A stretch of DNA of 64,000 bases from Chitinophaga sp. (GCF_019236475.1 NZ_JAFAIX010000004.1:620001-684000); one strand, 5' to 3'; positions 1-9,984 are shown, counted from the stretch's first letter. Made by a program: numbers and translations. The notes: a model not told the origin generated them from the sequence alone.

Positions 1-603
1 CAGTTTGCACTGGTATTGCCAGATGGAACGAAAGTATGGCTCAATTCTGAGAGTAGCATTACTTATCCGACCGCCTTCAGCGGAAAAGAGCGTTCTGTAA
101 AGCTCAACGGCGAAGCTTATTTTGAAGTGGCGGCAGATCCTCATCATCCATTTATTGTACAAGTAACCGACCAGACATCTATTGAGGTGCTGGGAACTGA
201 TTTTAATATTAAAGCCTATAGTAATGATGCCCGCATGGAAGCTACTCTCGTGAGTGGAGCGGTTCGCGTGGCACATGGTCAGGATAAAAACCTCCTGAAA
301 CCAGGACAGCAGGCCCGAATGACATCGTCCGGCATGACAGTACTGTCGGATGTAGATATAGAAAACGTCATAGCATGGAAGAACGGACTATTCAACTTTG
401 AAGGTATTCAATTAGCGGATGCCATGCACCAGATTGAGAGATGGTATAATATAAAGGTGCAATATGAAAATGGTATTCCGGATATACGGTTTGGAGGTAA
501 AGTCAACCGCAATATTTCACTGAATGAGTTACTGCGTATCCTAGCACGCGCTGATCTCAAATTCAGACTGGAGAGCGACAGACTAACCATTTTACGCAGA
601 TAG
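1..603 (+). CDS. FecR-type anti-sigma factor, C-terminal part (5' truncated by window)
   Basis: The frame is open from base 1, so the cytoplasmic N-terminus and membrane segment lie upstream. The visible 200 residues contain the FecR periplasmic domain (LPDGTKVWLNSES, then LNGEAYFEVA and VLGTDFNIKAY) and a C-terminal DUF4974-like region (FNFEGIQLADAMHQIERWYNI, then GGKVNRNISLNELL). FecR proteins of Bacteroidota hold an ECF sigma factor at the inner membrane and release it when a TonB receptor with an N-terminal signalling domain binds its ligand. The next gene encodes such an STN-bearing SusC protein, so the pair fits trans-envelope control of the downstream operon. The sigma factor gene is expected upstream of the window (inference). 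Confidence 0.93.
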   Translation, partial: QFALVLPDGTKVWLNSESSITYPTAFSGKERSVKLNGEAYFEVAADPHHPFIVQVTDQTSIEVLGTDFNIKAYSNDARMEATLVSGAVRVAHGQDKNLLKPGQQARMTSSGMTVLSDVDIENVIAWKNGLFNFEGIQLADAMHQIERWYNIKVQYENGIPDIRFGGKVNRNISLNELLRILARADLKFRLESDRLTILRR

Positions 604-719
604 CACTGGATTAACAGCTTTTCAGGCTTACCAACTAAAAATTCGCAATGGTCTCCATTGTATCGGCATTGTATTGCCATTATGACAACGGGATGTAAAA
701 GAGAGCCGTAAAAAACAAA

Positions 720-747
720 ACCGTTTCAGGGTGAGAGCTGAAACGGT
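720..747 (+). promoter_or_regulatory. 10-bp inverted repeat between fecR-like and susC-like genes
   Basis: ACCGTTTCAG (720-729) and CTGAAACGGT (738-747) are perfect complements around an 8-nt loop. No T-run follows directly, so it is not a classic intrinsic terminator. It could be an attenuating or mRNA-stabilising hairpin between regulator and receptor genes, or a protein-binding site. The remainder of 604-804 shows nothing else recognisable. Confidence 0.5.
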
Positions 748-804
748 GGCGGTCGGGTCAATTTTTCAGATATAGCTTTTATTAACCAAAACCGTAACAA
801 ATCT

Positions 805-3800
805 ATGAAATTAAGGCAAAGGAGGAAGCTCCCTCCCGGAGTTAATTTGCTGTCGCGTAAAAATGTACTGATCATGAGATTCTTAGCCGGCTTTTTGCTT
901 GCAGGGTGCTTACAAGTGCATGCCAGTGGGCTTGCACAGACGGTAACACTTTCCTGTAAGGGGATGCCTATGAAGAAAGTGTTTGAAAAAGTGGAAGCAC
1001 AAACGGGCCTGGTGATGTTTTACAACCAGGATATTCTGTCTGGCACAACGCCTGTGACGTTACAGGTAAAAGAAATGCCCATCACGCAGTTTCTGACCAC
1101 CATTTTTCAGAAAGAAGCCATTTCTTATGAAATCATTGGTAAAACTGTTTCCCTTTCTCGCAAAGCATTGCTGAAAAAAGACCAGCCATTATTTGCTACC
1201 ATGGCGGATTCGGTAATACTCGTATCCGGACAGGTAATAGATGAAACCGGACAGCCGGTTCCTGCGGTTACCATTCGTCAGAAAAGCACTGGTAAAACGG
1301 CTTTCAGCGATCAGGATGGTCGGTTCAAAATAGAAGACGCTTCCCCTAAATCAACCTATATTTTTAGTTCTATTGGTTATGAACCTGTGGAGACGGCATT
1401 TACTGTTGCTGCCCATAACCTGCGCATCGTCATGAAGAAGCAGGTAAACCAATTGGGTGCAGTAGCCGTAGTGAGCACCGGTTATCAGACTATTCTGAAG
1501 GAGCGCGCCGCTGGTTCATTTGCAACGGTATCTGCTGATGATATGGGCGGTAAACTCCAAACCAATATCATGGATCGCCTGGAAGGTATGGCCGCAGGCT
1601 TGACCAGTTATAGAGGCAATATTCAAATCAGAGGTGTTTCCACTATCAAAGCAACACAAACGCCGCTGATCGTGGTGGATGGTGTGCCTTTTGAAGGAAG
1701 TATGGATGCCATCAATCCTGCTGACGTGGAGACGGTAACAGTATTGAAAGATGCGACAGCGGCGTCTATCTATGGCGCCCGTGCAGCGAATGGCGTAATC
1801 GTATTTACTACCAAAACCGGTAAGGCAGGTCCTGCACGTATCGCGTATAACGGTACAATGAAAGTAACGCCACTGCCAGACAGAAATTACGCCAATCGTA
1901 TGTCCAGCGCAGAGTTGGTAGATTTTCAAAAAGAGATGTTTGGCTATAACTCCGGCGATCCTAATACACTGGACCCACGTAAATCTATGAACGATGTGTT
2001 TGCATTGCTCTATAAAAACAAGGCTGGTAAAATAACAGCGGCAGAACTGGAACAGCAGTTGAATGTATATCGTAATCGTGATAGATATGATCAGATGTCG
2101 GAGTTAGTACGTAAACACAGTCTGCTCCAACAGCATAACCTGGGCATCTCCGGAGGGTCTGATGTCTACCGTTATAATCTTTCTGGTAATTACATGGGTA
2201 CTACTCCTTTCGAAAAGAATGGTGGAAGCCCCGTACGTTATGGTTATAATCTGAAGAATACCTTCAACCTTACTCGTTGGATGAAGCTGGATGCAGGTTT
2301 GCTGGGAAGTTATACCAAGGAAGACAATGATAACGGCTTTGTAGGTATGAATTACCTGAATACCGGTAAGGCTTCTTATTACATGTTGCGGGATGCCGAT
2401 GGAAAACCTTCCCAATGGCTACAGAATAAATCGCAGTATGAAATCGATCGACTGAAAGGACTCGGATTAATGGATGAAACCTATCGTCCGTTGGATGAGA
2501 TCAGCAGAATGCATCGCTTGGCTACTACCAAATATAACAACTTGAACTTGGGTGTAAATTTCAAACTGATGCCAGGTTTGACATTTGATGTACGTTACCA
2601 GACAGAAAATACAGTAGGATATATCAAGCAATTCAATAATAAAAATGCATGGTCTGTTAAGACCATGATTGATGATGCTACTGTTATTGATAAAGTTACA
2701 GGGAAGATTACCAATTATATCCCTAAAGGCGGTCAGATGCGCGAAACACGTTCTGACGACCAGTCTTATACTTTACGTGCGCAGTTGAACTACAATCAGA
2801 ATTTCTCCAGTAAACATCAGTTGAATGCTATTGCAGGTGCGGAGCGTCGTAAGATTGTGAGAACCAGTACCGATGTTTACAAATACGGTTATGATGATTA
2901 TAACCTGAACTATAAGCCAGTGGATGAATTGCTGTTGAGCAATTATATGTATGGTACCGAAGCGCTGTTCAAGCAGTTCATGCTTTCCAGGGCAGAAAAG
3001 GGTTTTGTATATAAAGACGATCGTTTTGTATCCTTCTATGGTAACGGTTCTTATACTTATGATAACAGGCTGACCGCCACTGCGAGTATCCGTATGGATC
3101 AGTCTAACCTCTTCGGTACAGATCCAAAATACCAATATAAGCCTTTATGGTCCGCTGGTTTACTGTATGTGATTGCGGAAGATAAATACAAGTGGCTGGA
3201 TCGGTTGTCTGTAAGAGCCACTTATGGTATCAACGGTAACATCTGGAAAGAAGGTGGTCCATACCTGATTGCAGCAGATGAATCTAATACCAACTATTGG
3301 ACGAACGAGTTCCAATCATATGTTTCTAGTCCCCCGAACGCTGGTCTGCGTTGGGAAAAAACGCAGGTAACCAACTTGGGCATTGACTTTATGGTTTTAA
3401 ATAAACGCCTGTCTGGTAGTATAGACCTGTACAACAAGAAAACCAACGACCTGCTAGGAGCGCGTAATACAGATCCTACCATTGGTTGGAGTTCCGTAGT
3501 GATGAACTATGGTAGCATGATTAACAGAGGTATTGAGTTGACGTTGAAGAGTCGGAATCTTGAAAGCAAGGTGATGTACTGGAATACCAGTTTGAATTTC
3601 AGCTATAACAGGAATAAGATCACTGCCCTGGAGAATTCCGGAAATACCCCTTACAGTTATTATTCAGGTGCGCAGAACAGGGTAGGTAAGCCAATGGGAT
3701 CGCTGTACAGCATCCGTTATGCAGGATTGGATGAAACAGGCCGTCCGCAAGCGTATACAGCGGATGGTAAAATAGTGAAATCCACCCAACAGTTGTCTGT

Positions 3801-4347
3801 ACAAGACTTGGTATACTCCGGTACTTCTGTACCGCCGTTTGCTACTTCTTTGCTGAATAATATCGGCTACAAAGGGTTTGACCTGTTCTTTATGTTTACT
3901 TATTACGGTGGTCATGTATTGAGAGATGTACATTCTCCTTACCTGACGCTGTTCCCTGAGCTGAACTATACGAATAACCTGGATCGTTTGGCGTTGAAGC
4001 ATTGGAAGAAAGCAGGAGATGAAAAAGATCCCGATATGGCTCCAGGCTATGCGGCCGCCACCAGCGGTGTGATTACAGATCTCTGGGATGCTGCTGATAA
4101 GCATATCCGCAAAGGGGATTACATCAAACTGAGGGATGTCACCATGAGTTATACTTTACCCAACAAGTTGATTAGTAAGGCTGCTTTCAAGAATGTGAAA
4201 GTGAGTCTGCAACTGCAGAACATCTGGCGTTGGACAGCCAACAGTCAGAATATTGATCCCGAAGTATGGAATGGTACAACGTTGTCGCCTACACGCGGAA
4301 GCTTACCGCCTTCCACTTATACCATTGGCCTTTCTGCAAACCTTTAA
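805..4347 (+). CDS. SusC/RagA-family TonB-linked outer-membrane receptor with STN domain
   Basis: 1180 residues. After a signal sequence (hydrophobic stretch about residues 24-42, ending HASGLAQ) come an STN domain (about 47-115, VTLSCKGMPMKKVFEKVEAQ), a carboxypeptidase-regulatory-like domain (about 140-212), a TonB plug (about 220-340, with VETVTVLKDATAASIYGARA) and a long beta-barrel ending in an aromatic-rich C-terminus (YTIGLSANL). SusC proteins import oligosaccharides or peptides through the outer membrane together with a SusD lid. The STN domain is the sensor part that contacts FecR, which matches the gene upstream. It is followed 5 bp later by susD, so the two are co-transcribed. ATG at 805 is preferred; an internal ATG at 874 would also keep the hydrophobic core. 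The substrate cannot be read from sequence, but the lack of glycosidase genes nearby argues against a typical polysaccharide utilisation locus. Confidence 0.95.
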   Translation: MKLRQRRKLPPGVNLLSRKNVLIMRFLAGFLLAGCLQVHASGLAQTVTLSCKGMPMKKVFEKVEAQTGLVMFYNQDILSGTTPVTLQVKEMPITQFLTTIFQKEAISYEIIGKTVSLSRKALLKKDQPLFATMADSVILVSGQVIDETGQPVPAVTIRQKSTGKTAFSDQDGRFKIEDASPKSTYIFSSIGYEPVETAFTVAAHNLRIVMKKQVNQLGAVAVVSTGYQTILKERAAGSFATVSADDMGGKLQTNIMDRLEGMAAGLTSYRGNIQIRGVSTIKATQTPLIVVDGVPFEGSMDAINPADVETVTVLKDATAASIYGARAANGVIVFTTKTGKAGPARIAYNGTMKVTPLPDRNYANRMSSAELVDFQKEMFGYNSGDPNTLDPRKSMNDVFALLYKNKAGKITAAELEQQLNVYRNRDRYDQMSELVRKHSLLQQHNLGISGGSDVYRYNLSGNYMGTTPFEKNGGSPVRYGYNLKNTFNLTRWMKLDAGLLGSYTKEDNDNGFVGMNYLNTGKASYYMLRDADGKPSQWLQNKSQYEIDRLKGLGLMDETYRPLDEISRMHRLATTKYNNLNLGVNFKLMPGLTFDVRYQTENTVGYIKQFNNKNAWSVKTMIDDATVIDKVTGKITNYIPKGGQMRETRSDDQSYTLRAQLNYNQNFSSKHQLNAIAGAERRKIVRTSTDVYKYGYDDYNLNYKPVDELLLSNYMYGTEALFKQFMLSRAEKGFVYKDDRFVSFYGNGSYTYDNRLTATASIRMDQSNLFGTDPKYQYKPLWSAGLLYVIAEDKYKWLDRLSVRATYGINGNIWKEGGPYLIAADESNTNYWTNEFQSYVSSPPNAGLRWEKTQVTNLGIDFMVLNKRLSGSIDLYNKKTNDLLGARNTDPTIGWSSVVMNYGSMINRGIELTLKSRNLESKVMYWNTSLNFSYNRNKITALENSGNTPYSYYSGAQNRVGKPMGSLYSIRYAGLDETGRPQAYTADGKIVKSTQQLSVQDLVYSGTSVPPFATSLLNNIGYKGFDLFFMFTYYGGHVLRDVHSPYLTLFPELNYTNNLDRLALKHWKKAGDEKDPDMAPGYAAATSGVITDLWDAADKHIRKGDYIKLRDVTMSYTLPNKLISKAAFKNVKVSLQLQNIWRWTANSQNIDPEVWNGTTLSPTRGSLPPSTYTIGLSANL

Positions 4348-4352
4348 AATGA

Positions 4353-5813
4353 ATGATGATGAAAAAAATAGTAGCATTCCTTTTTACTGCTGCCTCGATA
4401 ATATCTTTTTCTTCCTGTAAGAAGTACCTGGATGTAAAGCCGAAGGGGTATACGATTCCACAGTTTTACGACGACTATGCAAAGTTGATGAATAATGGCT
4501 CGTTGGTACGTGTCTCCTCTGCTTATCCTAACTACCTGACAGATGACGTACAGGCCGGAGAGGATGGAGATGTAAATACTTCCGCGAGTTATAAAAACCT
4601 GTCGGATTTTAAGAAGAACCTTTATACCTTCCAGAAGGGGGCGGTTTTTATTCCTGGTTCATCCGATCCTTACTGGGAGCCTGCTTACAGCCATATCTAT
4701 ACTTACAATGTTGTCATCAACAACATCATGAATGTGCCGGATGCTGCAGAAGCAGATAAAAAACAATTGCGAGCAGAAGCATTGTTTGGCAGAGCGTTCG
4801 AATATTTATCGTTAGTAAATGGTTATGCCAAGCATTATGACGCGACTACAGCCGGTAAGGATATCGGGGTGCCGTTGGTATTAACGGAAGATATCACTGC
4901 GGCTTATAAATGGGGTTCTGTGCAAGAAGTGTATGATCGTATCAAAGCCGATTTGGAAATAGCCGTAAAAGATTTGCCGGAGAAGAGTGTCAATATTTTC
5001 CATCCTTCCCGTAGTGTAGGTTATTCTTTCCTCAGCAAAATGTACCTGTACATGGGTAAATACGATGAGGCATTGGCTAACGCGAAATCCGCATTGGCAT
5101 TGAATAGTAGCCTGATCGACTATTCCGCGTATACTACCCAGAAAGGTGTCACTTTTGGGCGTGTATGTTTGATAACGAATAAGGATACACGCTTTCCGGA
5201 TGCTAATCTCAGCAGTGAAAGTGTGTGGGTACGCTTTGGCGCATCCTCTTCAGGTACTGTGAATGCAGAAGTATATGTAAGTGATGACCTCATGTCTGTA
5301 TTCAAGAAGAACCTGCCAGCAGGAGCTACCGATCAGCGTAGGAGTCTTTTCTTCTGCGAAGGCGAGAGCACTTTCGGCGTTAAAACAGTTTATTTCCCTG
5401 GCAGAACCCTGTATGCGCCTTATGTTGATTTCAACTTGGGATTGAGTAGTGGAGAGATGCTGCTCATCGCGGCGGAATGTGAAGCACGCGTTGGGAATAA
5501 GGATCAGGCGATAAAATACGTGAATACCTTGCGTGATAAGCGTATCATCAATAATCAGCCGTTGGTAGCTGCGGATGGAGAAGAAGCGTTGCGCGTGGTG
5601 TTGGAAGAGCGTCGGAGGGAGTTATGTTTTGTAGGATGTAACCGATTGGTAGATCTGAAGCGACTGAATATGGATACACGTTTTGCGAAGAGCATCACGC
5701 ATGTTCAGGGTGGAAAATCCTATACTTTGGCGCCGAATGATAACCGTTTTATTCTGCCGGTACCGCCAAAAGTCCTGGAGTTCGACAACAAGATACCGCA
5801 GTACGAAAGATAA
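4353..5813 (+). CDS. SusD/RagB-family outer-membrane lipoprotein
   Basis: 486 residues, the usual SusD length. The start has three ATG codons in a row (4353, 4356, 4359), and any could be used. A lipoprotein signal peptide ends in FSSC, followed by KKYLDVKPKGY, the standard SusD N-terminus. The middle has TPR-like helices (QLRAEALFGRAFEYLSLVNGY). The C-terminus carries the family signatures LLIAAECEARVG, VLEERRRELCFVG and FILPVPPKVLEF. SusD proteins form the surface lid over the SusC barrel and bind the substrate. The start lies 5 bp after the SusC stop, so the two are translated from one mRNA. Confidence 0.95.
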   Translation: MMMKKIVAFLFTAASIISFSSCKKYLDVKPKGYTIPQFYDDYAKLMNNGSLVRVSSAYPNYLTDDVQAGEDGDVNTSASYKNLSDFKKNLYTFQKGAVFIPGSSDPYWEPAYSHIYTYNVVINNIMNVPDAAEADKKQLRAEALFGRAFEYLSLVNGYAKHYDATTAGKDIGVPLVLTEDITAAYKWGSVQEVYDRIKADLEIAVKDLPEKSVNIFHPSRSVGYSFLSKMYLYMGKYDEALANAKSALALNSSLIDYSAYTTQKGVTFGRVCLITNKDTRFPDANLSSESVWVRFGASSSGTVNAEVYVSDDLMSVFKKNLPAGATDQRRSLFFCEGESTFGVKTVYFPGRTLYAPYVDFNLGLSSGEMLLIAAECEARVGNKDQAIKYVNTLRDKRIINNQPLVAADGEEALRVVLEERRRELCFVGCNRLVDLKRLNMDTRFAKSITHVQGGKSYTLAPNDNRFILPVPPKVLEFDNKIPQYER

Positions 5814-5843
5814 TTGCTTCTCCCTAAAAATAATGAATGTAAC

Positions 5844-7031
5844 ATGAGAAAAATACGTCTCACTATATCCATACTGGCTTGCCAGATACTCGCCCTTACT
5901 GCATTTGCGCAGGAAGGGATCCAGTTTCGCAGCGCGAGTTTTGCAGAACTGAAACAGCTCGCAGCCACTGAAAAGAAACTGATATTTATTGACTGCTACA
6001 CCTCTTGGTGTGCGCCTTGTAAATGGATGGACCATAATGTATTTGTACTACCGAAAGTGGCGGAACAGTATAACAGTACCTTTATTAATGCAAGGTTTGA
6101 CATGGAGAAAGGAGAAGGAGTGGAGTTAAGAAAACAATACAATGTAACCTCTTTTCCTACTTATCTTTTTTTGGATGCCAATGGCAAACTGATGTACCGC
6201 TCAGGTTCTCGCATGACAGCGGAAGAGTTTATGGCAGTAGGAGAAAATGCCAATGATCCTGGAAAGAGTTTAGCGTCTATGCAGCAGCAATATGATGGCG
6301 GCAAGCGGGATATGCAGTTCCTGTTGGATTTCTACACCTTATTAACGCATAATGACAGAGATAGAGCCAATAAGATGGGAGAAGAAATCAAGGCGCAATT
6401 CCCGGAAAAGGATATGGCCTCTTTAACTGGCTGGAAAGCGATACGCACCTTAAGCAGGGGGGAATCAGACCGACTGGGTGCTTATTTCATGGCGCATCAG
6501 GCGGCATTCAAGCCATTTGCTCGTCAGGGAGAATTGGACACCATGGCGAATCGCTTAGTGGCCTCTACGTTGTTTGGTTATATGAACGAGCAGAAAGATG
6601 ACTTATTCTGGAAACGACTGGATTTCTTCCGTAAATCCCCTATGCCGGCGCGTAAGAAAGAAGCGGTGAGTATGGAAACGGAATTCTATTTAGCCCGTCA
6701 TCAGTATGACAAATTTATTAAAGTGGCTACAGCGGCCATGAAAGGTATATTAAAAGATGATGCCGAGCAATTGAGTTTTATGGCGCGTAGAACGAATTAT
6801 AAAGCAGAGGGGGAGACACGGGTCTTAGAAGTGGCTTATGCTATGGCTAAGCGCGGCGTGGAGTTACAGCCGACGGATTATGGTACATTAAGTACGCTGG
6901 CGCAGTTGTGCTTGTCGTTGAAAAAGAAAGAAGAAGGGCTTGCCGTGGCAAAAAAAGCCTATTCTGTAGCGGAGACGTCTAAAATAGAGAAGATAGTACA
7001 GCACTTGATAGATCAGTTAGAAGCATTGTAA
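5844..7031 (+). CDS. Secreted thioredoxin-fold protein of the SusCD operon
   Basis: 395 residues from ATG 5844 (MRKIRLTISILA), chosen because it starts a clean signal peptide ending AFAQ; a TTG at 5814 would only add ten polar residues. Residues about 25-150 form a thioredoxin-like domain with the active-site motif WCAPCKW (CxxC) and the cis-Pro region TSFPTYLFLD. The rest is helical and TPR-like, without a family I can name. It follows SusD by 30 bp and is probably in the same operon. Periplasmic thioredoxin-like proteins are common partners of SusCD loci and may reduce or isomerise disulfides, or process a thiol-containing substrate (inference). Confidence 0.85.
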   Translation: MRKIRLTISILACQILALTAFAQEGIQFRSASFAELKQLAATEKKLIFIDCYTSWCAPCKWMDHNVFVLPKVAEQYNSTFINARFDMEKGEGVELRKQYNVTSFPTYLFLDANGKLMYRSGSRMTAEEFMAVGENANDPGKSLASMQQQYDGGKRDMQFLLDFYTLLTHNDRDRANKMGEEIKAQFPEKDMASLTGWKAIRTLSRGESDRLGAYFMAHQAAFKPFARQGELDTMANRLVASTLFGYMNEQKDDLFWKRLDFFRKSPMPARKKEAVSMETEFYLARHQYDKFIKVATAAMKGILKDDAEQLSFMARRTNYKAEGETRVLEVAYAMAKRGVELQPTDYGTLSTLAQLCLSLKKKEEGLAVAKKAYSVAETSKIEKIVQHLIDQLEAL

Positions 7032-7057
7032 AAATCAATATAGCCAACCATTTGCAA

Positions 7058-7088
7058 GGGGTGTCTCATTTATGGAGGCCCCCCTTTT
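7058..7088 (+). terminator. Intrinsic terminator of the FecR-SusCD-thioredoxin operon
   Basis: AAGGGG (7058-7063) pairs with CCCCTT further 3', with a weaker inner stem through wobble pairs, followed by TTTT. It lies about 30 bp after the stop codon of the thioredoxin-fold gene. Confidence 0.65.
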
Positions 7089-7211
7089 TATGTACAGTAA
7101 TAAATACATATGATTTTTTTATGAACTTTTATTTTTTTCCATGAAAATTGATAAAAAATCGTTAAGTTGTACGTCCCAAAATTTTTTGGTGGTAATAAAA
7201 TAAGTGTGGTT

Positions 7212-7688
7212 ATGATAGAGATACTGAAAGTAACCGCCGATGATAAAGCGAACTTGGATCAGATTAGGTCTTTGTTTCGTGAGTATGCCAACTGGTTGAA
7301 TGTAGATCTAAGTTTTCAGCAATTCGAAGACGAAATGCTTCATCTTCCCGGAGCCTATGCAGCCCCTACTGGAGCGCTCTTTTTGGCAAAATCGGATGGA
7401 AAGATAGCGGGATGTGTAGCGATTAGGCAGTTTGACAATACGACTGCGGAGATGAAGCGATTATTTGTAAGAGATGCCTTTAAGGGGCACGGTGTGGGTA
7501 AAGCCTTGGCGGCTCATGCCATTGAGGAAAGCAAAAAACTGGGTTATAAGCGAATTTTGCTGGATACCCTGGCACATATGCGACCAGCGATTGAGTTATA
7601 CACTTCGCTTGGATTCCAGCCAATTGCGGCATATTATGATAATCCAATAAGTAGCGCGGTGTATCTGTCGCTCAATATAGAAGCCTGA
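7212..7688 (+). CDS. GNAT-family N-acetyltransferase
   Basis: 158 residues from ATG 7212 (MIEILKVTADD); the longer TTG-initiated reading from 7167 adds residues unlike the family. The acetyl-CoA binding motif A is clear: MKRLFVRDAFKGHGVGKALA, with the Q/RxxGxG/A loop as FKGHGVGKA. Motif B follows (YTSLGFQPIAAYY). It resembles small stand-alone GNAT enzymes that acetylate amino groups of small molecules or proteins; the substrate is unknown. It is preceded by an AT-rich stretch and appears monocistronic. Confidence 0.88.
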   Translation: MIEILKVTADDKANLDQIRSLFREYANWLNVDLSFQQFEDEMLHLPGAYAAPTGALFLAKSDGKIAGCVAIRQFDNTTAEMKRLFVRDAFKGHGVGKALAAHAIEESKKLGYKRILLDTLAHMRPAIELYTSLGFQPIAAYYDNPISSAVYLSLNIEA

Positions 7689-7808
7689 AAAATTTTCAGG
7701 CAATGAGTTTCATCGGCATCATTGCCTGAAATATAAAGGAGTTGTTTTAGTCTGCAGGATAGCCCAAATTCTGTATCGTACCTGATCGTGCCTGACAAAC
7801 CAAGTTGT

Positions 7809-9107
7809 TTACCCTATTTTCGGAATTTTATATCCATTATGGTAAGCTGCTGCCAGGAATTTGTTGGCTTCGCTGTCGGTGAAGGCTTTCTTTTGATGAT
7901 CCCAGTAGATTTTCTTGCCTGTACGGAATGCGATATTTCCCATTTGCGCGGTGGTAGCGATATGTGCGCCTGCTGCGATAGGGCAGTGGAGGTCGTCCAT
8001 TTTTCTAGACTTTATCACTTCCACGAAATTCTTTGCGTGTAGATCCAGGCCGTTGTCAACAGAGGGTTTGCGGGCCACTGCCTCCATTTTACCTTTTTCA
8101 GGAATTACTTCCCATCCGCCTCGATCGAGGACCAGCGTACCGTTGTTGCCAATGAAGGCGATACCGTGGGTGCGGTTGTAAGGGCCTCCATCTATGCCGG
8201 TAGCGGATTCCCATTGGATATTATAGTTATCGAATTCGTACACTGTGGTGAGGGTATCTGGCGTTTCTGCTGCATCATTTGGGTAGGCGAATTTGCCACC
8301 GGCCGCCATGATAGATTTGGGGGCTTGTGCTTTCATGCCTATCAGTGCGTAGTCGAGCAAGTGAACGCCCCAATCCGTCATTAGGCCACCGGCATAATCC
8401 CAGTACCAGCGGAAATTAAAATGGAATCTGTTGGGATTGAAAGGGCGGGTGGCAGCGGGGCCTAGCCAGGATTTATAATCTACGCCAGGAGGGGGCGTGC
8501 CATCGGGTTGTACGGGGATGGATTTCATCCAGCCCATATAGGCCCAGGCTTTTACTAGTCGTACTTGACCGAGTTGTCCGGAGTGAACGAAATCGATCGC
8601 ATCTTTGAAGTGTTGTTGGCTGCGTTGCCATTGGCCTACTTGTACCACGCGGTTATATTTGGCTTGGGCGGCCATCATGGTATTGCATTCTATGATGGAG
8701 TTACCGGCAGGCTTTTCTACGTATACATCTTTGCCGGCGGAGCAGGCATCTGTCATTTGGAGGCAGTGCCAGTGGTCTGGCGTACCGATGACTACCGCAT
8801 CAATGGATTTGTCGTCCAATAGTTGGCGATAATCAGAGTAGGCTTTTACTTTGATATCGCGTTTGGCCAGTTCCGCCACGCGTTTATCCAAAACGTTTTT
8901 GTCTACATCGCATAGTGCCACCACTTCCACTGCTGGATTTTTCAGCAGAGCGTTGAGGTCGGACCACCCCATGCCATTGATACCGATAGCGCCTATACGA
9001 ATACGGTCGCTGGGCGCTATGGCGCGGAGGGGGAGGGTATGTAGTAGACTGGCGCCTGCCAGCAGGGTGGAGGCGGATTTAATAAATGATCTCCTGGAAT
9101 TTTTCAT
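7809..9107 (-). CDS. Tat-exported Gfo/Idh/MocA-family oxidoreductase
   Basis: 432 residues. The N-terminus has a twin-arginine signal (SRRSFIKSAS followed by a hydrophobic stretch and LPLRA), so folded enzyme is exported to the periplasm. The Rossmann NAD(P) fold follows (IRIGAIGINGMGWSD, then ALCDVD). EKPAGNSI matches the conserved EKP motif of the Gfo/Idh/MocA family, and the C-terminal domain contains a GGLMTDWGVHLLDYAL signature. These enzymes oxidise or reduce sugars and cyclitols, and Bacteroidota exported versions include glycosidases acting by an NAD-dependent route. The exact reaction is unknown. The gene is divergent from the hypothetical at 9264. Confidence 0.93.
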   Translation of the reverse strand: MKNSRRSFIKSASTLLAGASLLHTLPLRAIAPSDRIRIGAIGINGMGWSDLNALLKNPAVEVVALCDVDKNVLDKRVAELAKRDIKVKAYSDYRQLLDDKSIDAVVIGTPDHWHCLQMTDACSAGKDVYVEKPAGNSIIECNTMMAAQAKYNRVVQVGQWQRSQQHFKDAIDFVHSGQLGQVRLVKAWAYMGWMKSIPVQPDGTPPPGVDYKSWLGPAATRPFNPNRFHFNFRWYWDYAGGLMTDWGVHLLDYALIGMKAQAPKSIMAAGGKFAYPNDAAETPDTLTTVYEFDNYNIQWESATGIDGGPYNRTHGIAFIGNNGTLVLDRGGWEVIPEKGKMEAVARKPSVDNGLDLHAKNFVEVIKSRKMDDLHCPIAAGAHIATTAQMGNIAFRTGKKIYWDHQKKAFTDSEANKFLAAAYHNGYKIPKIG

Positions 9108-9263
9108 TGTAATAAAACTTTTAGCGGAATTCGTGGATGTTATTGGAAAACAAAATAGGGATTTTCGGGAGAAAAAGTGATTAGGGGTGATGGGTGGTAT
9201 TAATCTTATCTAGATGGGTGAAAATTTTCATGGTAGCGGAAAACTTTTCATATTGCTGGTAAT

Positions 9264-9917
9264 ATGAGGCTATTTATCGCGGCTATCATTGCCATAATAT
9301 TCGTTATACCTGGATATGGTCAATCCCTGAAGAAAGTGCGGCTGAATGAGGAAGATAGAAAGTCGGGTGTTTATTTAAAGTTTATCTACAGTGAGGATTA
9401 TGGATTTATAAGTTTAGTGTTTAAAAAGGATAGTACTTATGCATATTATCAAAGAGGGTGTGCAACCTATTCGAGAAGTGAGGGTAGGTGGAGGAAAGTG
9501 AATGGGGTGTTTGTATTGGAGAGCACGTTCAAGGAAGATAATGTTCCAGTTGAATTGCTGGATAGCGTTAATGGAAAGTATGTTGATAGTTGTGATATTG
9601 CTATTATGTATGATGCGAAGCAGAAAGTATTGACGGAAGCGTATGTACTGATAAATAATGATTCTACCGTTTGCCTGCCCGATTTAGGGGGGTGTAATAG
9701 ACCATATGGTACCATTAACAGGGTGAAAGTGAAATTTTATAATGGGATTTCGTCCATGTGGGTGCCTATTAAGCCCGGTACAAGGAAAGTACATTTGCGG
9801 GTATTAGCGGAAATGCCTTTATGGGATTATATGGTGATGGATAGATGGACGTTTAAGATTAAAAGGAGGCTCTTTAAGCCAACAGTAATTAAGCGCAATA
9901 TAAATGGAGATAAATAA
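9264..9917 (+). CDS. Hypothetical secreted protein
   Basis: 217 residues beginning with a signal peptide (MRLFIAAIIAIIFVIPGYGQ, cleavage after GYG or GQ). The mature part is beta-rich, with cysteines at positions consistent with one or two disulfides, and a basic C-terminus (KIKRRLFKPTVIKRN). I recognise no family. The sequence YKDSTYAYYQ-like pattern near residue 55 resembles small Bacteroidota exported proteins that report loss-of-function lipocalin-like folds, but this is only a guess. It is followed 67 bp later by another small envelope protein. Confidence 0.65.
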   Translation: MRLFIAAIIAIIFVIPGYGQSLKKVRLNEEDRKSGVYLKFIYSEDYGFISLVFKKDSTYAYYQRGCATYSRSEGRWRKVNGVFVLESTFKEDNVPVELLDSVNGKYVDSCDIAIMYDAKQKVLTEAYVLINNDSTVCLPDLGGCNRPYGTINRVKVKFYNGISSMWVPIKPGTRKVHLRVLAEMPLWDYMVMDRWTFKIKRRLFKPTVIKRNINGDK

Positions 9918-9984
9918 ATTTTTCTACCTGTTTAATTAATTGGGTATTTTAAACCTAATCACTCCTCCACTAATAAAGCAAATT

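Noticed and set aside
408..680. ORF on the minus strand over the FecR end
   Set aside because: It is the antisense shadow of FecR and has no coding features of its own.
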